Assembly: GCA_028015205.1 (NCBI GenBank)
Contig: JAPWFG010000021.1
Coordinates: forward strand, 1,364,001-1,428,000
Length of the DNA: 64,000 bases
DNA from: Mytilisepta virgata
Lineage: Eukaryota; Mollusca; Bivalvia; Mytilida; Mytilidae
Direction: 5' to 3'
Under the pieces are notes generated by a model. It saw only the letters and a list, made by a program, of their open reading frames with translations. It ran no database searches and was not told the DNA's origin. The position numbers and the translations under genes are program-made. Shown here piece by piece: positions 54,601 to 63,125 of the stretch (position 1 is its first letter; each line of letters begins with the position of its first letter).

Positions 54601-57600
54601 AATGAAACACCCTCTACAGGGAGAGTAGGACGAACACCCACAACAACTGGTCCAGTAATTAAATCTGATTTCAAATAAATACGATGGAGGGGAACATCTA
54701 TACAACCTAACTCCACACCTCGTAACAAAACGGAGGCACCAACAGAAGTCTCCTCGGACAAAGGCAATACACCTTCTAACAACAAAGACTGAGAAGCTCC
54801 AGTGTCCCGTAAAATCTTAATAGGCTGAGGAGTAGTATTATCAACAATAGAAACAAACCCATCAGACATAAAGGGCTTATAATCCTCCATGTAATCACAA
54901 AAACTGGACTTAAAAACCTGACTCGCAGGACATTCCAACTTATTGGTAACAACGGGTGTCGTACAAGCACTGGACTTGGGCTTATGATCTCTTTCATTCT
55001 TCTTCTGGAGTCTAAAACAATCAGCCATCAGGTGACCATTTTTCTTACAATAAGCACAAGTTAGTGACTTCTTCTCAAAAGTATCAAACTTTGGACCAGA
55101 CATATTATAACTAGACGGACTCTTATTCTGTGCAACAGGCTTAATATCAGTACGTTCAGTGCTTTGATTTTTGTAATTTCCACTAGAAATATTAAAATTT
55201 TGACCTTTGAAAGTTCTTTTATGTGAAATGGTATAATTATCGGAAACAACAGCTGCATCTTGCAATGTCTCAACAGTTTTGTCGTCTAAATGTGTTTTTA
55301 AGTCTAAATTAACACACTGCTTGAACTCTTCTAATAACATTAATTGTCTTAATTTATCAAAATTTTTATCTATTTTCTTTGACGTAAGCCATTTATCAAA
55401 TAAATCTTCTTTTTCCCTAGCAAATTCAACATAGGTTTGTGTTTCAAACTTTTTATAAGACCTAAATTTCTGTCTATATGCTTCTGGCACTAGCTCATAA
55501 GCTTTCAAAACTTCCTGTTTAACAGTGTCATAATCAGAACTTTTTTCTGAAGAAAGTGCTGAGTAAATTTCAGCGGCCTTGCCCACAAAAACACTTTGCA
55601 ACATTGTAGTCCAATAAGGCTTTGGCCATTTCAAATTTTGAGCAATTTTCTCAAATTGTGGAAAAAATTTATCAACAGTTTTTTCACAAAATTTCGGAAC
55701 CAAACGGATATTTTTTGCTGCCTCAAAATGTTCTGATTTTGACTTAGTGTTGCTTTCTACTTTAGCCATTTCTATTTTTATTTTCTCCATCTCTAACCTT
55801 TCCCTCATTTCAAGTTCTGCCTGTAATTGTTTTAATTTAAATTCATCTTCTTTTTCTAATTGTTTTAATTTAACTTCGTTTTCAAATTGTTTTTCCAGTT
55901 GTTTTAATTTAAGTTCGTGTTCTAATTCAAGCTGTTTTAATTTGAAAGCATCAACTTTTTCGACCTTGAGGTCAAGAGCCTCTTCACCAAAAATTTCCAA
56001 ATCAACTAAATTGTCTATTACCAAATTTTTTATAATTTGTTTTCTCATAGATGTTCTAAAATCTATTTTTAAATGTTTAGCAAGCAACACTAATTCTTCT
56101 TTCTTTAATTTATCAAATTCTTCCAGGTCTGGCGTTTTCAAAAATTTACCAGCATCAAATTCCATTTTGTAGAATTTTGTTGGCTAATTCTAATAAAAAT
56201 ACTGAAAAAATTTTATTAAGATATTAACGTTCTCCCGAGACGAGCCCCCAATTTCTGTTACGGCCGAAATCACCTTTAAATTGTAGCCAACAAAAGACAC
56301 AAATCAATAATAAAATTAACAAGATTTATTATATACAAAGTTTACAAAAAGTATTACACAAAAATAAAATGTCAACTTAACTGTTCAAAATCCTGTTTTT
56401 TCTTGATCCGGAATTCTGGTCACTGTTGCCTGAATCCAAACGGAATATTATATCCAATCAGTCACAATCTAGTATGATGTAACGAAAATAAAGTCTGTCA
56501 AGTACGATGTATGAAACGTAAATAAATCCAACAGCTGAGAACACAAGAATGTCTATGTACGGTCCAATATGCTATGCTCTACAAGTTTAACTTTCGTGTC
56601 CATATATATACTGTAGAACGGAAACTTCTGGAATACGGTAGAAGTTCGAATCACACCATAATTATTACGTAAGTCAAATAGAAAGTTCTAGTTATTCCAT
56701 CAGTATCCATTATTGTTCCAGTGATTTCTAAACTGCGCAGTTATAACATTATTTGGTAAACAACTATAAGTATTATGTAAACACATTATACACGTCACAA
56801 GGCCACACAAAACAAACCAGGCCAAGATAAATAAATATAATTACAATATCATAACAGTGTAGAATGTAGCAAGTTTTTGAATTCTGAAATTTGCTCAATG
56901 GGTCCAATTTTTGGACTGAAAATGATAGAGTTGCTAATTTGGATTTGTCTCCAGAACCCTGCATACAATCTTATTTGAATGTATTATTTTTAAAACTAAT
57001 TTCAATTCATTTATGGTAATATATCTTCCCATTAGAAATATTTGAATGTCCCAAAAAATGGACTAAGCATAACTTTCAGTTCCCCTTTTCAGATGAGAAA
57101 TGTCAACATCTGAGCACATGTGATTTAAATGACCAAGTCAAGCTGTTAAGAAAATTGGTGCTGTAATTAATGTATTAGTTTTCAGAATAGGTGGAAGCTT
57201 AGTATATTTTCTACAGATATTTTTAGTACCATTTACTGTCTATGTACACACAACTGATAAAACATGATTCAACTAATATAACATAGATATGATGATACTA
57301 GCCAGAAATAAACTGACTGCACATGGATCAATTTGTTTATTTAGTAATATAGGGCATTATATACCAATAAAAATACATATGTAGATATAGATCACCAAAT
57401 AATCTGTCTTGCATAGAGTTTGGCATTGAACTATAACCTACTACTGATTAATTGCTTATTCCTGATTAGTTTTACCCTGGTGACCCATTAACAGATTATG
57501 ATAGTAAGTAAAACAACTGTGATGCTGGCTAATACAAAGTCATTGTGATTTATTAAGGAATATTTTAAGTACCTTAAAAAAAATCAAATTAAACTTTGTC

Positions 57601-60600
57601 TTTGGAGATCCTTTTCTGAATGTTTTATGTTGAGGACAAACATATCTTGTAGATCTATGCATTTCTGTTTTATAGTATTATTTCTGTATGATTGTGAGAA
57701 TTCCTTTAAATACCCAAAAAATTATTTGATTTAGATGTAATTCTTTAAAATTTGAGGTGTTATAAATTGTTAGATATGGCACCAACTGATTTTAACATAA
57801 TTTGTGGTCATATGAGTCCTTTCACTTAATATTGTATATTCAGAAATAATTGCATACACATTTATTATTGATAATCAACAGTAATGTGGAGTAATTTATA
57901 CAATTCATGAACAAGTTCTAATAGAATAAAAAAGCTTTTAAATCATAATGCTGCACATCCTATCACATTTTTCACATTAGTAAAAACATAGTATTAATAT
58001 CTGAATTTACAGTAATTGGAGATTTCACTAAAATTAATTGGTTACTTCTGGAATTAAAACACAGAAATTTCATGTTAATATTATAGTATTGCATAAATTT
58101 TTCCATATTGCCTTATTTATCGGTCCAAGGCAAGCCATATTTGACTGAGCCAAAGCCGAAGTCCAATATGGCTAGCCAAGGACCAATAACTAAGCCAATA
58201 TGGAAAACCTTGTGCAATCAATACCTTTATTTACTAACCAGTCAATATGATCCTTTAATGCCTAACTAGTCCAATATATCATATTGATAAGTCAATACGG
58301 CATATTGGACAGGTATATGCCTTATTGGCGTACTTTGACATTTTGTATTGTATTCACAGGTTTTAACATATTTAGACTTATATTCTATTGTTAGTCAATA
58401 ATATAGTATTATTTATTAATAAACTACTGTGTTATTTGCTTAAATAACAGTTAATCTGTCTATAAAATAATGATTATCAAACAAGGCCAATACAAACTTC
58501 CTGTCTGTTTTGGCCGACATCCGGGGATTTTCACACATGCAAATATATAGGGACGTCACACTGTTGGACGATTGTGGAAAAAGCTACTTTAAATTTTTAA
58601 CTATTGATTTTTTACCCCACTTGTGACCATTCATATTACTTGTCTCATAAAGTTTAACTAGAAAATAGATGAATTTTTTTAATTCTTTACAAAAAGTATA
58701 CTTTTGTAATTTCACGTTCGTGCATAAGATTCCCTTGTGTTTTTAGAGAATTGTGGTTCAGTTTGACAGACTATATTTAAAAGATAATTCTATGTAATGT
58801 TTATGAAAAGTTAGTTAATAAAGATATCATTAATTGACAATTTGCATATTGGCTGAGTTATTGGTCCTCGGCCTGCTGTATTGGCCTTCGGCTTCGCCTC
58901 AGGCCAATACAGCAAGCTTCGGACCAGTAAATAAGCCAATCCATATTGGCTTAGTTATTGTTCAAAGGCAAGCCGAAGTCCAATATGGCTAGCCAAGGAC
59001 CAATAATTAAGCCAATATGGAAAACCTTGTGCAATTATACCTTTATTGACTAACCAGTCCAATATTTTATATTGACTAGTCCATTATGATTCTAAACTAG
59101 GCTAATATGGGATCAATCGTAACATGCATGTACAGGTAAACCCAGACGGAAAGGAAGCTAATATTGGACTGGTCATATTTAGGCTTATATTCTATTGTTA
59201 GTCAATAAAAGACCTGTATTGCCAAAATTGATATGGTTAAAGCCTTCCCAAAAACAAAACCCATCTTCCACATTTCATAGGGTATAACTCAGAAAGGACA
59301 GTAAATATCAGGTTTTAAATTGTTCTTGTAATATTTAGTCTAGACTAAAAACTAGAGGTACTGTGATCAAAGCTCACAAAATGATACCCCCGCCACTTGC
59401 AACGTCCTAATCCATGTTTTGGTAAGTCCTTGTTTTGGAAAAAGAAACTCCAAAAATGATTTTGACCAATAAACAAAATAGGAGGTGCACATTGGCATTA
59501 CATGGTTAAGAATATGAGAAATTTTCATTAAATCATGACAAGTGGTTAAGGAGGAGTTGTGGAATAAAAATTGTGTAACCCTCCCCTTTCCAAAAGAAAA
59601 ACAGTTCTTTAAAATGATTGTGATGATTTTGACCACAAACAAAATAGGAGGTTCACAATGGCATTATATGGTTAAGAATCTGAGAAAATTTAAGTAAGTT
59701 ATGATAAGTGGTTTAGGAGGAGTTGCGGAAACAAAATGGGTAGTCGGACGGAAGAAATCCATGTTTTGGTAAGTCCTTGTTTTGGAAATAGGAACCCAAA
59801 AAATGATTTTGACCAAATAAAATTGGAAATGCACAATGGCATTATATGATAAAGAATCTGAGAAAGTTTCATTAAATTATAATAAGTGGACTGGTTTAGG
59901 CGGAGTTGTGAATACAAAATAGGTACTCCCATAACTCCCATATAAAGCACTGGCAAAGTTCATGTTTTGGGAAAAGAAACCCCAAAAATCAATTTGACAA
60001 AAAAAAGCAGAATAGGAGGTGCTCAATGGCATTGTATAGTTGAGAATCTGAGAAAGTTTCATTAAATAATGATATGCGGTTTAGGATGAGTTGTGGATAC
60101 AAAATAGATACCTCCCATATAAGGCAATGGCAAACTCTTATGTTTTGGGAAAAGAAACCCCAAAAATGATTTTTACCAAATTGAAAATAGGAGGTGCACA
60201 GTTGCATTATATGATAAAGAATCTGAGAAATTTTCATTAAATTATAATTAGTGGTTTAGGAGTTGCGGATAAATTAGTGGAACATATTGTTTCCGGAAGG
60301 ACGAATGGACGTAATTCCCCATCACTATATACCTCCACTTTACAAAGCGGGGGTATAATAATAAATTGGACAGAAACCAAGACATCCAAAATACCTTGTA
60401 GAGTAACTTCAAAAAGGCTTATGTCAAACTCTTACTCAACCTTCATTTCATGTTCCTTAACTTCAAAATTTTAAACCACTAAAGTAAAATGTATTCAGGC
60501 TCAGACACACAAGGTAACACTAAGGGCTTCAGTAATTTAATGGAGGAAACATACTATAGGGAGAAAGTTGACATTTCATATTGGTCTAAAGTACAGTGTA

Positions 60601-63125
60601 TGGATTTCTGTTGTAACGTGATCAGTCTGTCTATATAAAGCCTCAGGATAAATAGTACTGAATAGAGATAAAAAGATGGAGATACTTATCACATTCTATA
60701 TATAGAAATTAATCAAACCTGTTATTGATGAAGTATGTTTTATAAAAAAGCTAAATTAATACTTGCAAGTCTAGAAAATTTAATGAACTAATCAGAAGTA
60801 AGTTATATAGACATCTTCATCTATCACATGTATTCATAAAATGATAGTGACTCTTGTTCAAAGATCAATCAGATTTCAAGCTGCTTAATAAAAAGTAAAA
60901 AGACTTATCAATAGGCGGAATGTTTGAAGATGATTTTTTTCTAATTAGCCATAACCAGAACATAAATATAATATATAATTGTAAAAATCATACTTATAAA
61001 CATTCTTAATCATAATGTGTTATCTAAAAAAATAAAAATCAATTTAAAATGACAGAGTGAAAGAATGTAATACCGGTAATATAAACATCGTGAAGAAATT
61101 CGATTAATTTACAAACCTTTTCAAATAGGAGCTATAAACAATTGACTATGTATAGGCACTTATAAATAAGCCTTCACAAATAAACCTTCTAATTAAAATT
61201 AAAAATTAAAATTAAAACTGTTGTTTTTGAACGTACAATAAATATAACAAAGTAAATTTTAGAAATAAAGTAATCTGTGCATACAAAACATATGACCCTG
61301 CATGTCTAATCAGAGTATAAACAATACTTTTTTGTTTCTTAGCCTGTTACTGGTATTGTGTTGAATGACCTTGAAGTTATGTCTGAACACAGATGTGATG
61401 TGATAGACATTTAGCAAAGAATTCCTCTCAAAACTTTGCTAAGGCTGTCTTGAATTTTAAGTACAATTTGCATGTGGCTTTAAGACATAGAGTACAAATG
61501 TTTACTTAGTGCATGTAGGGATTTAATCCTTTCTTTAGTATTTTAGTCCTCGAGTGATCAAATTTAAACAAGTTTCAGATCACATTTAAACAATATTTTC
61601 CAATGGAAAAAAAATTAGTTATTGCTTTGTCAATGTATGGTGGGTGCGCAGTCGGGAGGGCAACTCCTAACGAGTGATTGAGGAAAATCATATTTGCTGT
61701 CAGTCAGACAAATATCAAACATTTCCAAAAAATATACTTTATGTATATATATCATGGGATAAAACTAACTGATTAATCAGTTAACATGCAAAAATGTCTT
61801 GCCAGCTTCCTGTTATAACAACTATACTCACTTATAAACTGAGATAATCACAAAAACCCTAGGCAAATTTTTTGTCAGAATTTACAAAGTCAATGAACCA
61901 TGAAAATGGGGACAAAGTTAGGATATCTTGTCTGACTTATAAGTTTGTATCATAAGCTATATTGTGACCAAGTTTGGGTGATCTAATTCAAATGGTTTCA
62001 AAGTTATACGTGTATCAAGTTTATGCTGCTGCCAGCACTGCAAAAAGAACACCTCAAGTGTACTCCTGTAACGGGATGACCTGGGTGACCAAAGCATATA
62101 AAATATATTTCAATTAATTTGGGAAGGTAATAATTTCAAAATTAAAATATGATTGTATAATAAGTTGTATTTAGACAGGCTAATACCAGTTTAGTACAGT
62201 TCCAATGATTAAACTACAAAATTTGTTAAAATTGACCTTTAGAAAACATCTATGTACCAAACATGGAACAAATTGCAAAACTTGTTAAAATTGACATTTA
62301 GGAAATAGATATGTACTAACATGATATTTCGACAGAGATGCCTTGGAACTGCATTTGAACTGGGTATGTTTTACATGTCAATCACCTACAGGTGTCTATT
62401 TGTAATAGTACCATTTTGGGATGCTGTGATTGACGTGTGAAGGACTAATTTTCTATATTTGTTTAATATTTTCTACGTATTATTTTATTTGTTTACGCAG
62501 CATTTTTATCTTGTTCTAACTGGTTTTGGGCGCTAGATTATAAATACGAGCGACATTGTAGTCCGCTCAGATAATAAATTAACCACTGTCTGTTGATGTT
62601 AATTGATCTGCATATTAAAATATTGGAACCACACCAAATTCTTAATACACAACGCAAGTATCCAGTAACCTGAAAAACCACTATACGATCGATGACCCAT
62701 AAGCCAACACTCCTCACAGGCAAGACAAAAGCAGGAGGACAATTTCTAGCTCTGGTCCATCTAGTCCTTCACCCATAAGCCAAATGAATACAACAACCAA
62801 TGTACAAGATTAAACATCCTTGATGTTCTTTTTCCTTAAATCTAATGCATGAAGTTGTTTCCTTGGTTTCACAGATTATAAAATTGTGACTTGTTTTAAA
62901 CTTTTCAGCCTTATTATTGCAGATATTGGAAATGTTGGTACAGAGGGGAAAACTAAATAATCTTAAAGCTATTGACATCAGCCATACTAATGCATTGTCA
63001 GAGAACACCATCTACAAGTTTATCCAAAAACATGGGGGACAACTCACTGGATTGATGTTGAATGGAAAACCAAAACTAACAGAAAACTTTTGGTTGAATG
63101 TAATACCACTGTTGACAAAAATACA
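42527..63125 (+). CDS. F-box and leucine-rich-repeat protein, 5' part of gene
   Basis: Coding exons 42527-42637, 44872-45352, 45953-46219, 46944-47110 and 62923-63125 join in consistent phase (0, 1, 1, 0). They give 409 codons before the right edge, where the last ends at a gtaagt donor in phase 2. Residues about 38-85 (TLKIHQLPEKLLMKIFSYIK, LARVCRKWRMI, PQLWKNVSL) are an F-box. Leucine-rich repeats of the cysteine-containing type follow, such as LKVVNMYGISFIDDSHIELL, HLETLALNFCLRVKGSS, LKTLLLQ, VTELDLTSTELSKECLENIL. Such proteins are substrate-recognition subunits of SCF ubiquitin ligases, binding SKP1 through the F-box and substrate through the repeats. The family member was not identified. 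The 15.8-kb intron 4 holds a complete LTR element and several repeats. It is divergent from ZIP13. Confidence 0.85.
42638..44871. other. F-box gene intron 1
   Basis: 2.2 kb. Bases 42780-43510 are less AT-rich and end in an (aatc)n tract (43465-43492). A TA-repeat lies near 44536. No exon was seen. Confidence 0.5.
44872..45352 (+). CDS. F-box gene coding exon 2: F-box and first repeats
   Basis: The acceptor aacttttacag precedes ACA TTA AAG ATA. The exon encodes the F-box and a leucine-rich stretch ending SSLEVLHLI. Donor gtaatt, phase 1. Confidence 0.87.
45353..45952. other. F-box gene intron 2
   Basis: 600 bp, AT-rich, nothing recognised. Confidence 0.5.
45953..46219 (+). CDS. F-box gene coding exon 3: leucine-rich repeats
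   Basis: The acceptor tgtgttttag precedes GC ACA TTT GAG. It encodes 89 codons with two to three leucine-rich repeats and ends CAT ACA G before gtatgt, phase 1. Confidence 0.87.
46220..46943. other. F-box gene intron 3
   Basis: 724 bp, AT-rich, nothing recognised. Confidence 0.5.
46944..47110 (+). CDS. F-box gene coding exon 4: leucine-rich repeats
   Basis: The acceptor tttaattgcag precedes GA GTT GAA GAT. The exon encodes WETSVVTELDLTSTELSKEC and FTYLGLGYCEFFTDR. Donor gtaaga, phase 0. Confidence 0.88.
48481..49664. mobile_element. Non-autonomous element with a 146-bp tandem core, Helitron-like 3' end
   Basis: The left flank atgccctgccacgaatgtgg, ctggggcatat opens the element. The core is about six units of 145-147 bp. 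The right part has agggcggggcatccgtgtct, a perfect short hairpin gtcttatagac, and CTAG seven bases later at 49661-49664. A hairpin just before CTRR is the usual Helitron 3' end, and tandem cores are known in related bivalve elements of the Pearl type. The class is inference, and no replicase or helicase is present. Confidence 0.45.
48690..49620. repeat. Tandem array, period about 146 bp, six copies
   Basis: The motif gttcagcaacacttggg or close variants begins at 48727, 48874, 49019, 49164, 49310 and 49455, with a seventh partial copy at 49601. The spacing is 147, 145, 145, 146, 145 and 146. Each unit also has tatgacctacatttcatgct and ttaggttca blocks. Confidence 0.88.
50793..51393 (-). repeat. 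3' LTR of the Gmr1-like element
   Basis: On the minus strand it starts TGTTATGATATTG and ends GGCCGTAACA, so the ends form a TGTTA/TAACA inverted pair. No mismatch to the other LTR was noticed. Confidence 0.93.
51394..51404 (-). promoter_or_regulatory. Polypurine tract of the Gmr1-like element
   Basis: On the minus strand AAGGGGGGAGG lies directly before the 3' LTR. Confidence 0.8.
51486..56165 (-). CDS. gag-pol: Gag-Pol polyprotein of the Gmr1-like element (1559 aa, intact)
   Basis: Domains in order: N-terminal basic region; coiled coil at about 72-135 with repeated KLKQLE units; SCAN-like capsid region at about 155-316; a CCHC knuckle C370-C373-H378-C383; protease DTGAS at 454-458; integrase zinc region H702, H709, C739, C742; integrase core D773, D832, E868 (35 residues between the last two); a GPY/F module near 1004-1041; RT with D1232 and the YIDD box at 1292-1295; RNase H with D1441, E1481 and D1510, ending ADALSRSY. 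Every catalytic residue looked for is present. The ATG at 56165 is the first in the frame after the primer site. Gag and Pol share one frame, so the Gag:Pol ratio must be set without frameshifting, probably by processing. It copies and integrates the element. Confidence 0.95.
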   Translation of the reverse strand: MEFDAGKFLKTPDLEEFDKLKKEELVLLAKHLKIDFRTSMRKQIIKNLVIDNLVDLEIFGEEALDLKVEKVDAFKLKQLELEHELKLKQLEKQFENEVKLKQLEKEDEFKLKQLQAELEMRERLEMEKIKIEMAKVESNTKSKSEHFEAAKNIRLVPKFCEKTVDKFFPQFEKIAQNLKWPKPYWTTMLQSVFVGKAAEIYSALSSEKSSDYDTVKQEVLKAYELVPEAYRQKFRSYKKFETQTYVEFAREKEDLFDKWLTSKKIDKNFDKLRQLMLLEEFKQCVNLDLKTHLDDKTVETLQDAAVVSDNYTISHKRTFKGQNFNISSGNYKNQSTERTDIKPVAQNKSPSSYNMSGPKFDTFEKKSLTCAYCKKNGHLMADCFRLQKKNERDHKPKSSACTTPVVTNKLECPASQVFKSSFCDYMEDYKPFMSDGFVSIVDNTTPQPIKILRDTGASQSLLLEGVLPLSEETSVGASVLLRGVELGCIDVPLHRIYLKSDLITGPVVVGVRPTLPVEGVSLLLGNDLARNKVVAEPIVTSEPVVDVKSPEEDAELYPACVVTRAMARKQQDEDLQEGQYDYMDLSDTFFADIEGPGSSDKAIRPPGTNKNVIMPWPDVNSHSLDKRTFREEQNKDPEVLQLCKRALPQEEADKVAECYYHQDGILMRKWRPPDAIPEEEWRVVYQVVVPKVYRQEIIGLAHDTPLAGHLGIRKTCLKILQHFYWPRLRNDVTEYCKSCHICQVVGKPNQKIPPAPLLPIPAFEEPFSRVLIDCVGPLPKTKTGNAYLLTIMCTSTRFPEAIPLRNIKTPTIVKALIKFFTLVGLPKSIQSDQGSNFMSGLFQQVVYQLGIAQYRSSAYHPESQGALERFHQTLKNMIRTFCLQFDRDWDDGIHFLLFAVREAVQESLGFSPFELVFGHTVRGPLKLVKEKWLTEHTDLNLLDYVSRFKEKLYTACQIAQKNLKNVQNKMKIWYDKDARDRVFEPGDKVLVFLPVPGHPLQATYCGPYTIESKINDLNYIVKTPGRRKQNRVCHINMLKPYFERTNEGESKPVATLAMVKLENDHDQPDITEPSFDSKTMEQTVRLKNSEILSDLDSKLAHLTFDRREKLKTLVFSFKNLFPDVPNKTTAVCHDVDVGDASPIKQHPYRLNPLKLDVMRQEIRYMLDNDIIEPSDSEWSSPCLLVPKPDKTFRFVTDFRKLNSVSKSDSYPIPRIDDCIDNIGQSKFVSKFDLLKGYWQVPLTPRAREISAFVTPDGLFQYTVMPFGMKNAPATFQRMINNVIKDLDCCYAYIDDLIVCSDSWEEHLTHLYDTFDRLSQSNLTVNLAKSEFCKATVDYLGHTVGQGQVKPIMAKVDAITNFPPPTNKKQLMRYLGMIGFYRKFCSNFATVVQPLTHLLRKDSKFFWSDNCQNAFEKSKSLLINSPVLITPDFKKQFKLAVDASDVGVGAVLYQETDDNVEKPISYFSKKLDKHQKNYSTIEKECFALLSALQHFDVYLNPTMHPILVYTDHNPLTFIHKMRNKNQRLTRWSLLLQEYDIIVKHIKGKDNVIADALSRSY
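56232..56250 (-). promoter_or_regulatory. Primer-binding site, proline-tRNA-like
   Basis: On the minus strand the sequence TGGGGGCTCGTCTCGGGAG begins five bases after the end of the 5' LTR. TGGGGGCTCGTC is the start of the well-known tRNA-Pro primer site of murine leukaemia viruses, so a proline tRNA is the likely primer. Confidence 0.75.
56256..56856 (-). repeat. 5' LTR of the Gmr1-like element
   Basis: 601 bp, reads the same as 50793-51393. It must hold the promoter of the element on the minus strand. Confidence 0.93.
58120..59220. repeat. Palindrome-rich dispersed repeat, copies B and C with central hairpin
   Basis: The blocks gtccaatatggctagccaag, gaccaataa(c/t)taagccaatat, then ggaaaaccttgtgcaat occur at 58162 and again at 58978. 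Between them, 58852-58945 forms an imperfect long hairpin (ttggctgagttattggtcct pairs with the ggaccagtaaataagccaat end; ctgctgtattggcc pairs with ggccaatacagcaag). The tail blocks match the copy at 23505-23760 in the other host gene. Confidence 0.65.
59340..60360. repeat. Repeat block with about 180-bp degenerate units between GGGGGTA ends
   Basis: It is bounded by aaatgatacccccgcc on the left and agcgggggtataataataa on the right, an inverted pair. Inside, a unit with gtggtttaggaggagttg(t/c)gga and aaaaatgattttgacca recurs near 59545, 59711, 59892, 60080 and 60254. Confidence 0.65.
62923..63125 (+). CDS. F-box gene coding exon 5: leucine-rich repeats
   Basis: The acceptor ttattattgcag precedes ATA TTG GAA ATG. 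The exon encodes LNNLKAIDISHTNALSENTI and KHGGQLTGLMLNGKPKLTEN. It ends ATA CA before gtaagt, phase 2, so more exons lie beyond the window. Confidence 0.87.

Larger units (their letters stand above)
50793..56856 (-). mobile_element. Gmr1-like Ty3/gypsy LTR retrotransposon, intact, antisense in F-box gene intron 4
   Basis: 601-bp LTRs (50793-51393 and 56256-56856) appear identical on reading. The 4-bp duplication gtgt flanks the element (50789-50792 and 56857-56860). Between them is one uninterrupted 1559-codon gag-pol frame, a primer-binding site near the right LTR and a polypurine tract beside the left LTR. The domain order is Gag, protease, integrase, RT, RNase H. Integrase before RT distinguishes Gmr1-like elements from other Ty3/gypsy elements. 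Identical LTRs with an intact frame indicate a very young and possibly active copy. Confidence 0.93.
56861..62922. other. F-box gene intron 4, right of the Gmr1-like element
   Basis: Contains palindrome-rich repeats (58120-59220) and a 180-bp repeat block (59340-60360). Bases 60361-62922 are AT-rich with no exon, RNA or element recognised, apart from a duplicated aaatt(t/g)gttaaaattgac block at 62220-62300. Confidence 0.5.

Noticed and set aside
55747..56172. 141-codon plus-strand frame rich in Ser, Cys, Asn and Phe
   Set aside because: It is the antisense of the repetitive KLKQLE coiled-coil coding region of the Gmr1-like Gag.
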